Source: SIG603 sp964369225
GTDB lineage: Bacteria > Bacillota > Clostridia > Oscillospirales > Acutalibacteraceae
DNA: 64,000 nt
Direction: 5' to 3'
NCBI GenBank assembly: GCA_964369225.1
Contig: CAYJER010000001.1
Span: 62,001 to 126,000, forward strand
In this document: positions 1-7,863 of the stretch, in pieces
Position numbering within the stretch: position 1 is the first letter of the stretch
Layout: each line of letters opens with the position of its first letter
The notes under the pieces: generated by a model
Told to the model about the DNA's origin: nothing
The model's input: the letters and a program-made list of their open reading frames with translations, nothing else
Database searches by the model: none
Made by a program: the position numbers and the translations under genes

Positions 1-807
1 TGGAGCCATGTCTTCTACACCGATTTTAGCTAACTCTTCTTCTACTGATTTAGCAGGCCTTGGAGTGATTTTGTCTATCATAGACCACGGGAAAGAAACA
101 ACGCTCTCGTCAGATAAATAATCTACAAAACCTTGCTCAACAAATCCTTTTTCACACCAGTTTTTAGCAAGTGTTACTATAGAAGTTTTTAGTTTCTCAC
201 CATTATGGCTACAGTTGTCCATACTGCAAACTGCAAGCGCATATTTACCAGCTTGATATCTTTTGTAAAGAAGTGCGCAAACAATGCTCATTACGTGCAT
301 AGGCTTTTCTGTGCCGTTTTCTATGTCTTTTTTGATTATGTCAAGAAGCTCTCCATCTGGTTTCCAAAGAGCATAACCTTTTTCTGTGATTGTAAAGCTA
401 ATCATTTGTAGACTTGGGTTCTCAAAAATCTCTGCCATTTTAGCAAAGTTCTCTTCTGAACCATCTACTTTAACCGCCTTTGAAACTCCTGCTATAACTT
501 CTTTTTCCATGTTCCCGTTAGCGTTAAGTCTAACAAGAAGTGTTAAGTTATCAAAAGGAGCATAAATTTTGTCGATTATATCGTAATCAAAAGTTTCCGC
601 TACTATTATTCCGCTTTCGGCTAAACCTTTTTCTAATATAGTTTGATTAACTCTTGCTACAAATCCTCTGAATATATTTCCGCCACCAAAATGTACCCAG
701 CGTGGGTTTGTTTCGGTATTTTTACAAGCTTGTTCTACATCAAACTCAGGTAGTCTAACGCCATCCCATGCCTTTGTGTCTTTAATTCCACTATAAGTTA
801 ATTTCAT
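1..807 (-). CDS. Mannitol dehydrogenase-family oxidoreductase (probable fructuronate reductase), partial
   Basis: The C-terminal part runs off the left edge; 269 codons are visible with no stop. The protein begins MKLTYSGIKD and carries the Rossmann-type stretch VHFGGGNIFRGF at about residues 42-53, typical of the long-chain mannitol dehydrogenase family that includes D-fructuronate and D-tagaturonate reductases. The ATG has a GAGGTGG ribosome binding site just upstream. It starts 12 bases after uxaC, so both are probably one transcript. UxaC makes fructuronate from glucuronate, or tagaturonate from galacturonate, and this enzyme would reduce that product with NAD(P)H. Which of the two it prefers cannot be read from this fragment. 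Confidence 0.85.
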   Translation of the reverse strand, partial: MKLTYSGIKDTKAWDGVRLPEFDVEQACKNTETNPRWVHFGGGNIFRGFVARVNQTILEKGLAESGIIVAETFDYDIIDKIYAPFDNLTLLVRLNANGNMEKEVIAGVSKAVKVDGSEENFAKMAEIFENPSLQMISFTITEKGYALWKPDGELLDIIKKDIENGTEKPMHVMSIVCALLYKRYQAGKYALAVCSMDNCSHNGEKLKTSIVTLAKNWCEKGFVEQGFVDYLSDESVVSFPWSMIDKITPRPAKSVEEELAKIGVEDMAP

Positions 808-819
808 AATCCACCTCAA

Positions 820-2214
820 TTAATCTAATACAATATATGATTTTGCATTGTTAAAGCAAATGCCTTTTACAATCTCTTCTAGTTTTTCAAAGTCTGCTGG
901 ATATTCGCCATTTTCTACAAGTTTAGCTATCTCATTACACATAATTCTTCTGAAATACTCATGACGAGTAAAAGAAGTAAAGCTTCTTGAATCTGTTAGC
1001 ATTCCGATAAATCTTGATAAAAGACCCATAGCTGCTAAATCTTCCATTTGCTTAATCATTCCAGACTTAGTATCAAGGAACCACCAGCCAGAGCCGAATT
1101 GAATTTTCCCAACTGAACCGCCTTGGAAGTTACCGCACATAGTAACTAATGTAGCATTATCTGCCGGATTTAGGCAATAAAGAATTGTTTTTGGCAATTC
1201 GCTAGTCTTATCCATGCTATCCATAAGTCTTGATAATGGAACTGAAACGTTACCATCGTTTATTGAGTCAAAACCTGTGTCTGCACCTAATTTTTCAAAC
1301 ATTCTAGCCGAATTATTTCTCATAGGTCCAATATGATATTGTTGAACCCAGCCACGTTTATTATATTCTTTACCTAAGAAAGTCATTAAGTAACCCTTGT
1401 ATTTAGCTAACTCTAAAGGCTCGATAGTCCATCCGCTTATTGCTTTTTTGTATATTGCATCTACTTCTTCAAAATCAGCCTCTGCATACATAACAGTGTC
1501 TAAGCCGTGGTCAGAAAGTCTACAACCAACTTCATGGAAGTAATCTAGTCTAGCCTCTAAGAATTTTAGAACATCTTCTAGGTTCTCTACACTGTAATCC
1601 AGTGCTTTTAAGCTATCAATATATGGTAAAAACGCTGGTTTTTCAAGGTGTATTAAATTATCTGGTCTGAATGTTGGCAGAACTTTAACCTCGAAATCAT
1701 CTTCTTTTAGAAGTTTATGGTACATTAGATCATCTTTTGGATCATCAGTAGTACAAAGTCCATATACATTAGAACGTCTAATTAAGTTTCTAACAGAGAA
1801 CTCTTTTGTGGCTAGTTTTTCATTACACTTAGCATAGATAGCTTCAGCTGTTTTTTCTGACAAAGTTTCTTTAATATCAAAAAATCTTTGTAGCTCTAAG
1901 TGTGTCCAGTGATATAGCGGATTGCCTAAGGCATAAGGCATTGTCTTAGCATATGCTAGGAATTTCTCATAGTCAGGCTTATCTCCTGTAATGTATTCCT
2001 CGTCTATGCCATTTGTTCTCATGGCTCTCCATTTATAGTGATCGCCACCTAGCCACAATTTAGAAATATTCTCAAATTGAATATCCTCATACATCTCCTT
2101 TGCGCTCAAGTGGTTGTGGTAGTCAAAAATTGGCATTTCTTTTGCAAATTCGTGATATAACTTTTCAGCTGTCTCACTCTCTAGTAAAAAATTTTTACCT
2201 AAAAACTTTTTCAT
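820..2214 (-). CDS. uxaC: Glucuronate isomerase UxaC
   Basis: Full-length uronate isomerase of 464 residues, close to the usual 465-470. It interconverts D-glucuronate with D-fructuronate and D-galacturonate with D-tagaturonate in the cytoplasm, the first step of uronic acid breakdown. Family features seen: the metal-binding HxH of FDYHNHLSAKE near residue 30, LSDHGLDT in the middle, and LTDSRSFTSFTRHEYFRR near the C-terminus. It is the upstream gene of a pair with the mannitol-dehydrogenase-family reductase. Its start codon directly follows a structured leader that is shared with alaS in this window, so its translation is probably regulated. Confidence 0.97.
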   Translation of the reverse strand: MKKFLGKNFLLESETAEKLYHEFAKEMPIFDYHNHLSAKEMYEDIQFENISKLWLGGDHYKWRAMRTNGIDEEYITGDKPDYEKFLAYAKTMPYALGNPLYHWTHLELQRFFDIKETLSEKTAEAIYAKCNEKLATKEFSVRNLIRRSNVYGLCTTDDPKDDLMYHKLLKEDDFEVKVLPTFRPDNLIHLEKPAFLPYIDSLKALDYSVENLEDVLKFLEARLDYFHEVGCRLSDHGLDTVMYAEADFEEVDAIYKKAISGWTIEPLELAKYKGYLMTFLGKEYNKRGWVQQYHIGPMRNNSARMFEKLGADTGFDSINDGNVSVPLSRLMDSMDKTSELPKTILYCLNPADNATLVTMCGNFQGGSVGKIQFGSGWWFLDTKSGMIKQMEDLAAMGLLSRFIGMLTDSRSFTSFTRHEYFRRIMCNEIAKLVENGEYPADFEKLEEIVKGICFNNAKSYIVLD

Positions 2215-2284
2215 TACATGACCTTGTCATTTTTACCACACATAATGCGGTAAAATCTTCGGGTTTGTTCCCCGTGACTATCCT
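2215..2284 (-). ncRNA. Structured two-hairpin leader of uxaC (unclassified cis-regulatory RNA candidate)
   Basis: On the minus strand the leader reads from AAAGAAAGGAT to the uxaC ATG. Closing stem: GUCA at 2278-2275 with UGAC at 2229-2226. First hairpin: CGGG/CCCG around loop GAACAAA (2274-2260). Second hairpin: a ten-pair stem UUUUACCGCA/UGUGGUAAAA with loop UUAUG (2255-2231). The Shine-Dalgarno AAGG (2225-2222) sits directly against the closing stem, which suggests control of translation. A near copy precedes alaS at 59149-59216. The base pairing is seen in the sequence; the regulatory role is inferred. It does not match a riboswitch class known to me. Confidence 0.6.
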
Positions 2285-2380
2285 TTCTTTTTTTAACCTT
2301 GAATCTTTTCAAACTTTAATGTTCACTACTATTAAACACTAAAATAAACAACAATTTATGAATTTAATGTAAGCAAAAAA

Positions 2381-3175
2381 TCAAACTATGCCTAACAAAT
2401 TAAAGGCATTTTTGTAGTAAATTAACTCTTTTTGCTCTTTAGTTAAACCTATATCTTCAATAAGTTTAGCCTCAATTTCTCCTGTACTCCATGGGCTATC
2501 TGTTCCAAATAAAATTTTATCCGCACCTTTTGCATCCACTATTTCTTTAAATTCTTGAACCGAAAGAAACTGACTAGCAATTGCAGTATCAAAATATACA
2601 TTCTCTAAATCAGATAGATATTCTATAGCCTCGTCTTTCATCTTCATGCCACCCATATGAAGTGCAACTATTTTAAGGTTTTCAAAAGACTTTGCAACCT
2701 CTGATAACATCTTTGGTGTGTTGTGAATTATCTTAGGTGAATAAGGGTCGAAACCTGTGTGAAAAGCCACAATCATTCCCAGTTTATCACATAACTCATA
2801 AATTCTAGTCATGCAGTCATCGTTAGAGAAAAACTCTTGATAATCTGGATGGAGCTTAATCCCCTTTATTCCATTTTCTTTAAGCCTAGATATTTCTTCT
2901 AAACTGCCTTCAGCTTTTGGGTGAACAGAACCAAAAGAGTACATATTTTCACTTTGCGAGGCTATTGCAAAGTCGTTTACAGATGATTGCTGTAATGGAT
3001 TTGTAGCTATATGCAACCCTAAAAAATGTGTAATTCCATCTTTTTCGTTTTGAATTAAAGTCTGCTCTAATGTTTCATCCCTGTAATAATCACAATTAGC
3101 TATTACGCTAAGTTTTGGGTAAACTTTGCCCTTTAATTTGTCAGGAAAAAAATGTGTATGAAAATCAAATTTCAT
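2381..3175 (-). CDS. Amidohydrolase-family TIM-barrel metal hydrolase
   Basis: A 264-residue protein of the amidohydrolase 2 type. Metal-binding motifs are all present: HxH in FDFHTHFFPD at residues 3-12, a lysine/histidine strand IKGIKLHPDY, then VAFHTGF, IVALHMGG and the late aspartate in LFGTDSPW. The family includes decarboxylases and lactone hydrolases, and the substrate is not evident. Its position just upstream of uxaC might suggest a sugar-acid lactone, but the intervening 166 bases contain the separate uxaC leader, so a functional link is only a guess. The start is supported by AGAGGA seven bases before ATG. Confidence 0.8.
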   Translation of the reverse strand: MKFDFHTHFFPDKLKGKVYPKLSVIANCDYYRDETLEQTLIQNEKDGITHFLGLHIATNPLQQSSVNDFAIASQSENMYSFGSVHPKAEGSLEEISRLKENGIKGIKLHPDYQEFFSNDDCMTRIYELCDKLGMIVAFHTGFDPYSPKIIHNTPKMLSEVAKSFENLKIVALHMGGMKMKDEAIEYLSDLENVYFDTAIASQFLSVQEFKEIVDAKGADKILFGTDSPWSTGEIEAKLIEDIGLTKEQKELIYYKNAFNLLGIV

Positions 3176-3201
3176 AGTTCCTCTTTCTACTAAATATTAT
3201 A

Positions 3202-3229
3202 CAAAAACCACCGCCATAAAGGCAGTGGT
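3202..3229 (-). terminator. Rho-independent terminator after rpsR
   Basis: On the minus strand, ACCACTGCC-TTTAT-GGCGGTGG is followed directly by TTTTTG, downstream of the rpsR stop. It probably ends the rpsF-ssb-rpsR transcript. A TATAAT follows within a few bases and may serve the amidohydrolase gene, but no convincing -35 is seen. Confidence 0.85.
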
Positions 3230-3240
3230 CATTCGTTTAA

Positions 3241-3495
3241 TTAGTCACTTGAAAATGGTAGTAAAGCTAAATGACGAGCACGTTTAATTGCAATTGTCAA
3301 AGCACGTTGGTGTTGTGCACATGTTCCTGTAACTCTTCTTGGAAGAATCTTTCCTCTTTCAGAAATGAAACGACGCAATTTAGCTACATCTTTATAATCA
3401 ATGTAGTCAGCTCTGTCTACACAAAAGTTACAAACTTTTCTGCGACCTTTTCTAGCTCCGCCCATTGGTGGACGGCGATTTTCTCTTTCAGCCAT
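3241..3495 (-). CDS. rpsR: 30S ribosomal protein S18
   Basis: S18 of 84 residues, which binds the platform of the small ribosomal subunit together with S6. Signature stretches seen are CNFC near residue 22, IDYKDVAKLRRFISERGKILPR in pieces along the middle (residues 32-54), and TGTCAQHQRALTIAIKRAR near the end. It is the last gene of the classic rpsF-ssb-rpsR operon. AGGAGG lies nine bases before its ATG, and a terminator follows. Confidence 0.98.
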   Translation of the reverse strand: MAERENRRPPMGGARKGRRKVCNFCVDRADYIDYKDVAKLRRFISERGKILPRRVTGTCAQHQRALTIAIKRARHLALLPFSSD

Positions 3496-3528
3496 TTTAA
3501 AATCCTCCTATCATAAAATTTAAAATTG

Positions 3529-3975
3529 TTAGAACGGTAAATCATCGTCTCCAACAATTTCCCTAAAATCTTCATCATTACCACTAGAATAAGTGGTTGC
3601 AGGCTCATTATACACCGGTGGTGGTGCAGGGTAGCCTGAGTTGTTGTTATCACTTTTCTTAGAGCCAGTAAAGTTTACATTATCAGCAATAATCTCTGTA
3701 ACATATCTCTTGACTCCATTGTTGTCGGTGTAGTTACGGACTTGAATAGAACCATTAACTGCTATCATGTCGCCTTTTTTGAAAAACTTAGAAACGAATT
3801 CCGCTGTATTTCTCCAAGCAACAACATTTATAAAATCAGTTTGTTTCTCTGTCCCAGGCTTAGCATAGCCTCTATCAACCGCCACTGTGAAAGTATTAAC
3901 TGCGATACCGTTAGGTGTGTGTTTAAGTTCTGGGTCAGCAGTTAGTCTGCCCATAATCACTGCAATATTTAACAT
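3529..3975 (-). CDS. ssb: Single-stranded DNA-binding protein
   Basis: SSB of 148 residues, which coats single-stranded DNA during replication, repair and recombination. An N-terminal OB-fold is recognisable from MGRLTADPELKHTPNG and TDFINVVAWRNTAEFVSKFF. A short proline- and glycine-containing linker follows, then the conserved acidic tip DDDLPF that recruits partner proteins. It sits between rpsF and rpsR in the conserved order, with AGGTG before the ATG. Nothing about it is unusual. Confidence 0.98.
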   Translation of the reverse strand: MLNIAVIMGRLTADPELKHTPNGIAVNTFTVAVDRGYAKPGTEKQTDFINVVAWRNTAEFVSKFFKKGDMIAVNGSIQVRNYTDNNGVKRYVTEIIADNVNFTGSKKSDNNNSGYPAPPPVYNEPATTYSSGNDEDFREIVGDDDLPF

Positions 3976-3995
3976 AATTACACCTCACACTTAAC

Positions 3996-4379
3996 TTAAG
4001 CTTCTACTGTTTCAGTAGTCTCAGCTTGAACTGCTTCCTCAGCAACAGCCTTTACTTTAACAACTTTCTTAGGTTTTAGAACTTTAGGATCTTTCTTGAT
4101 GATAAGAGTACGCATAATACCCTCAGCAATTTGGTATCTTCTGTCAAGTTCAGCTGTAAACTCAGCCTCTGATTTGAAGTTGATTAGTGTGTAAAAACCT
4201 TCAGTTTGCTTTTGGATTTCATAAGCAAATCTTCTTTTACCCCAACTGTCAACGCTCTCAACAGTACCGTTTTTGTTTATGAGATTCTTAAATTTTTCAA
4301 TTATAGCCTCGTTACCTTCCTCGCCTAATTTGGCAGAAACAACGATAACAGTCTCATAAGAATTGATAATACCTGTCAT
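3996..4379 (-). CDS. rpsF: 30S ribosomal protein S6
   Basis: S6 of 127 residues, partner of S18 on the small subunit. The start is placed at the ATG preceding TGIINSYETVIVV because AGGAGGTG lies just upstream; the longer reading frame would add 13 residues that overlap this site. Conserved WGKRRFAYEIQKQTEGFY is present around residues 60-77, and a lysine- and alanine-rich tail follows, as is common in Firmicutes. It leads the rpsF-ssb-rpsR operon. Confidence 0.97.
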   Translation of the reverse strand: MTGIINSYETVIVVSAKLGEEGNEAIIEKFKNLINKNGTVESVDSWGKRRFAYEIQKQTEGFYTLINFKSEAEFTAELDRRYQIAEGIMRTLIIKKDPKVLKPKKVVKVKAVAEEAVQAETTETVEA

Positions 4380-4387
4380 TTTAGCAC

Positions 4388-4452
4388 CTCCTTCTGGTCT
4401 GTGGCCCCGATTTTCCACGGAGCAAGGAATTTTTGATGTCGAATTACGACAT
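4388..4452 (-). promoter_or_regulatory. Hairpin-containing leader of the rpsF operon
   Basis: The 5' untranslated region holds two hairpins on the minus strand: ATGTCG/CGACAT around AATTA (4452-4436), then GCTCCG/CGGGGC around an eight-base loop ending close to the ribosome binding site. Leaders of rpsF operons commonly bind the S6:S18 complex for autoregulation. The second hairpin contains a CCG step of the kind used there, but I could not confirm the full consensus. Confidence 0.45.
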
Positions 4453-4467
4453 ATTTCAAACAGATTT

Positions 4468-4495
4468 ATTATACCACATATTTCTAATTTGTCAA
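4468..4495 (-). promoter_or_regulatory. Sigma-A promoter of rpsF-ssb-rpsR
   Basis: A perfect TTGACA (4495-4490) and a perfect TATAAT (4473-4468) are separated by 16 bases. The -10 is extended by TG one base upstream (TGGTATAAT). Confidence 0.85.
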
Positions 4496-4503
4496 TGATA
4501 AAT

Positions 4504-5160
4504 TTAAATATTTTTAATTAAGTCCCAAAATGATTTTTGGTTTTGCTCTTTTATTATTAAATCTATTTCATCAAAGAATTCATATACCTTAGTATTAGGA
4601 TTTTGTTCATATGGTGATTTAGTATTTATATGTAAATCGTTTAGCTTTTTATTATTGTCATATGCTTTATTTATCTTATCAAATAAAACATTAAACATAT
4701 CTTCATCTGATTTACTATAATCTTTTCCTAGGTATTTTGTAAGTTTAGCATAATACTGTTTTCGAGGAATTTCAGCACTACTATACTCTAAGTGTAGTAT
4801 AAACCACAGCTCAAAACATTCATTTGACCATATTGGGAGAATATTGTTGTTAATGCTTTTTTGTATAACTTCTTCAAATTGTTTTTTTGTTAAATCATCT
4901 TTATCAAAAAAAGCAAATACTTTTATTAAGCTGTCACTTTTCTTTGAAAATTTAACACTATCACTAACAACCTCAATCGCATTTTTTCCAACTACATGTG
5001 GAATAATGTTTATTGGACTGTCGTTTAATTTCTCTTTTAAGAAATCATTTAATGATTTTAAGTAATTTGGTTCAGTTTTTTCTCCCTCACAAAAAACATG
5101 CCATTTAAATTGATTAGCATTTCTGCTTCTATTTGTCTTTTCTCTAACTCTTCTACCCAT
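4504..5160 (-). CDS. RloB-like TOPRIM-type protein (AbiL-like module, effector candidate)
   Basis: A 218-residue protein with the RloB family layout. An N-terminal strand FCEGEKTEPNYLKSL supplies the acidic glutamate expected of a TOPRIM-like nuclease fold. AFFDKDD then gives the second acidic cluster, and NECFELWFILHLEY matches the family's N-x-x-F-E-x-W block. RloB proteins pair with RloA ATPases in restriction islands and in the abortive-infection system AbiL. The gene starts three bases after the ATPase stop, with its ribosome binding site inside the end of that gene, so the two are translationally coupled. Nuclease activity is inferred from the fold. Confidence 0.8.
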   Translation of the reverse strand: MGRRVREKTNRSRNANQFKWHVFCEGEKTEPNYLKSLNDFLKEKLNDSPINIIPHVVGKNAIEVVSDSVKFSKKSDSLIKVFAFFDKDDLTKKQFEEVIQKSINNNILPIWSNECFELWFILHLEYSSAEIPRKQYYAKLTKYLGKDYSKSDEDMFNVLFDKINKAYDNNKKLNDLHINTKSPYEQNPNTKVYEFFDEIDLIIKEQNQKSFWDLIKNI

Positions 5161-5163
5161 ACG

Positions 5164-6414
5164 CTATTCCTCATCTGTAAAAGGTATAGCTCCAAACCTA
5201 CCTAATAAATAATTCTTTCCAAAATCTAAATCATTACGAACAATTTCACCATTAATTTTGATGTCAGCCAGTGAATAAAGCTCGGTAGAATTATTATTTT
5301 TCTCTGTAAAGTATATAGAGTCTCTTCTTAAATCTTTGCTATCAAGGCATATTAAACTGTGTGAAGAGTGTATAAGCTGGGCTCCTTTGGGGTTAGTCTC
5401 TTTATTTGTAAATAATCTAACAATTTTTCTAAGTAAAAGTGGATGTAGTTTAGTGTCTAATTCATCATACATTAACACTCCCCCGAATTTCAAAACCATA
5501 AATATATCTCTAGCTAAGTAAAGCGTTTTTGTAGTGCCACTAGACTCTATAGTTGCAGGCATTGTATATAGTGTTCCATCTTCACCTTTTCGCACTGTCA
5601 GCAAGCTATCTACTTCATTTAAATCCTCATCGAGCGTAGTTGTATGTTTTAAATCTAATATAGATGGGTCAAATTCTTTTGCTAGTTCAGTTGCAAAACT
5701 TAATGATTCTTGATCTTTTAGAAACTTTTCTGAAATTTTCAGCATAAATGTGTCACTATCATCATATCTTCCCCACAACATAGACTGCAAATCAAACTTA
5801 CACATATATAATGCAGAACTAAATATAGAATCTTTTTCTTCTATATTCTCCTGATAATCTAATCTTTTTCTTTTATAGAATATATTTAGTATTAGTTCAT
5901 TATTGTTTGTAATTGACTGTGCAGATGAAATATCAGTGTATAACTGCTCATCTATGTCTTTATTTAACTCAAAGCTTTCATTATCTCTATAAAAAACTTC
6001 AGTTTCATTTTCTCTATCATCAATTTCTGATTGATACAGCCATTCTTCATGTATGCCTTTTTTATCGCATTCAAAGCCGTACCTATATACTATTTCTGAA
6101 TACAGCATTTCTACTTCAAAAAAAGTCGGTTGAGTCTTTGTTTCTTCACTATATATAAATGGTACAATATATGTTAAAATTCCATCTTTTTTATCGTCCT
6201 TAACTATAGTTCGAGCCATAGCTGAAAGTGCATTAATCACGTTAGATTTACCACTGGCATTAGCACCATAGATAGATATTATCGGTAGAATTTTTTCTTT
6301 TCCAACATGTATTAAAGAGTCGTCATGTTCTTTTAGCCTTTTGTTTGCAACAAAATCTATTTCTACAAGTTCTTTTATAGATTTATAGTTTTTCACTCTG
6401 AAATTTAAAATCAT
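5164..6414 (-). CDS. RloA-like AAA ATPase (AbiL-like module, sensor/ATPase candidate)
   Basis: A 416-residue ATPase of the SMC/OLD-like AAA group. The Walker A is IYGANASGKSNV near residues 46-57. The late Walker B region is GGVLMYDELDTKLHP, followed by IHSSHS, the switch histidine. N-terminal ILNFRVKNYKSIKE is typical of RloA, AbiLi and OLD ATPases. The ATG at 6414 is preferred over a GTG three codons earlier because GAGG lies eight bases upstream of the ATG and overlaps the GTG. With the RloB-like gene it forms a compact two-gene operon behind its own promoter, inserted between housekeeping genes as defence modules often are. Confidence 0.82.
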   Translation of the reverse strand: MILNFRVKNYKSIKELVEIDFVANKRLKEHDDSLIHVGKEKILPIISIYGANASGKSNVINALSAMARTIVKDDKKDGILTYIVPFIYSEETKTQPTFFEVEMLYSEIVYRYGFECDKKGIHEEWLYQSEIDDRENETEVFYRDNESFELNKDIDEQLYTDISSAQSITNNNELILNIFYKRKRLDYQENIEEKDSIFSSALYMCKFDLQSMLWGRYDDSDTFMLKISEKFLKDQESLSFATELAKEFDPSILDLKHTTTLDEDLNEVDSLLTVRKGEDGTLYTMPATIESSGTTKTLYLARDIFMVLKFGGVLMYDELDTKLHPLLLRKIVRLFTNKETNPKGAQLIHSSHSLICLDSKDLRRDSIYFTEKNNNSTELYSLADIKINGEIVRNDLDFGKNYLLGRFGAIPFTDEE

Positions 6415-6435
6415 TTCTCTCACCTCTTAAAGCTT

Positions 6436-6464
6436 ATAATAACATTCTATTCTTGAATAGTCAA
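6436..6464 (-). promoter_or_regulatory. Promoter of the RloA/RloB operon
   Basis: TTGACT (6464-6459), a 17-base spacer, then TATTAT (6441-6436). The -35 shares its first bases with the end of the preceding terminator hairpin. The predicted leader is only about 15 bases, essentially just the ribosome binding site. Confidence 0.75.
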
Positions 6465-6495
6465 TAGATACCGAGAAAAAGTCTCGATATCTATT
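6463..6495 (-). terminator. Hairpin terminator after the FAD oxidoreductase
   Basis: AATAGATA plus CGAGA pairs with TCTCG plus TATCTATT around AAAAG, a 13-pair stem with one mismatch. It lies ten bases after the oxidoreductase stop. There is no strong U-run, so termination may be partial. Confidence 0.65.
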
Positions 6496-6504
6496 AATAT
6501 ATTA

Positions 6505-7701
6505 TTAAAACCTATCAATTTTAAATAAATTCATGTTCTCATCTTCTTCTCCATTATAAAGTTTAGAGAGGAAATATCCACCTAAAACCGCAAATAAAAT
6601 TCCATTAGCTCCATAACCCAGACAGTACCAAAGGTTTTTATGCTTAGGGTCTGGACCTATAAAACCTAAATTATCTTTCGTGGTTGCAAATGCTCCGCAA
6701 CATTCATATTCCGTTTCTATTTTTTCACCACAAACGCTGTAGAGCATATGTCGCAGATTTTCATAACTTTTCGAGACAAGCTCTTTGTTGTCAAAATCGG
6801 GGTCAAATCGTATGTCTTCGCCACCTATGATAATTCTTTTGTCGTGTGTTGTTCTGAAATAATGGTAAGGGTCGTTGTTGTCTCTAAAAACTGTGTTGTC
6901 AAAGATTTTGTCTATATTCTCTAGCGGTTTAGTGATTAAATTAAATGTTGTGTATTTTGTTGCGAATTTTTGCTTAGTAAACAATGAGGTGTTATATCCT
7001 GTGGCTGCAATTAATTTTTTGCATTTGATTTTATGCCCATATTCGGTTTCTACTGTAACAAAGTCTTTTTCATAAACAATATTTACTGCTTTTGTGTTCT
7101 CGTAAATCCTTAAATTTGACTTTTCTAAAAGTTGTTGTGTGAACAAAAATGGATCTAAAACTGCACCGCCATTTTTAGCCAAAACTCCTGCCTTTATGTC
7201 AAAGTCAAAAGGATTATTTTCTTCATTAATTAAACAAACATCAAATCCGTTTTCTTTTCTAAAATTATATTCATCCTCTATCTGCCCTATCTCAGATTTT
7301 TTTGAACTGTACAAAAGGCAATCTACTTTTTTGTACTCACAGTTATTTCCACATTCAGTAATAATTTTTTCTACTTCATCAAGTGCAAATTCACCTAGTT
7401 TATATGCTTTTATTGTATTTTTTTCACCTAAAATATTAACCAGCTTTTTTGCATTGTCATCAAGTTCATACTGCAACAGTGATGTTGTTATAGAGGTGCT
7501 TCCGTGTGCAATTCTGCCTTTATCTATTATAACTGTGTCCATGCCTTTTTTAGAAAAATAGTAGCCTGTGATAGCAGCGGTTACCCCACCACCTATTATA
7601 AGAACTTCACATTTTAAATCCTCGTTTAGATACTTATATTGAACGTCAGTTTTATTCTCTCTTACAAAATAGCTTTCGCCTTTAACGTATTGTTTGTCCA
7701 T
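6505..7701 (-). CDS. FAD-dependent oxidoreductase (DAO family)
   Basis: A 398-residue flavoprotein of the D-amino-acid-oxidase-like family. The dinucleotide-binding motif is VLIIGGGVTAAITGYYFSKK near residues 33-52, followed by the acidic strand end VIIDKG. HGSTSITTSLLQYELD is the usual substrate and flavin loop, and the C-terminal glycine-rich segment CLGYGANGILFA closes the FAD site. Relatives oxidise amino acids, glycerol phosphate or secondary amines. The substrate here is unknown, and nothing in the neighbours fixes it. It is probably a single-gene transcript bounded by a terminator. Confidence 0.8.
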   Translation of the reverse strand: MDKQYVKGESYFVRENKTDVQYKYLNEDLKCEVLIIGGGVTAAITGYYFSKKGMDTVIIDKGRIAHGSTSITTSLLQYELDDNAKKLVNILGEKNTIKAYKLGEFALDEVEKIITECGNNCEYKKVDCLLYSSKKSEIGQIEDEYNFRKENGFDVCLINEENNPFDFDIKAGVLAKNGGAVLDPFLFTQQLLEKSNLRIYENTKAVNIVYEKDFVTVETEYGHKIKCKKLIAATGYNTSLFTKQKFATKYTTFNLITKPLENIDKIFDNTVFRDNNDPYHYFRTTHDKRIIIGGEDIRFDPDFDNKELVSKSYENLRHMLYSVCGEKIETEYECCGAFATTKDNLGFIGPDPKHKNLWYCLGYGANGILFAVLGGYFLSKLYNGEEDENMNLFKIDRF

Positions 7702-7779
7702 AAAAAACTCTCTTTCTAATTTTTATACTGATAGTATCGTCTAAAGATTTATATTTTAACATTTTTTTTATTTTTTTAA

Positions 7780-7808
7780 TTGACATTCATTTTGAAAGAT
7801 GATAAAAT
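7780..7808 (+). promoter_or_regulatory. Promoter of the acyl-CoA synthetase gene
   Basis: TTGACA (7780-7785), a 17-base spacer and TAAAAT (7803-7808), about 55 bases before the ATG. Confidence 0.8.
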
Positions 7809-7863
7809 TAAGTTTATACAGGTGCGTTACATCTGTTTAAAGTGCTAAATTGGAGGAGAAACA

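Noticed and set aside
205..411. Plus-strand ORF of 68 codons inside the mannitol-dehydrogenase-family gene
   Set aside because: It is antisense to a clearly conserved coding frame, has no ribosome binding site and no recognisable domain; the same holds for most other antisense ORFs in the window.
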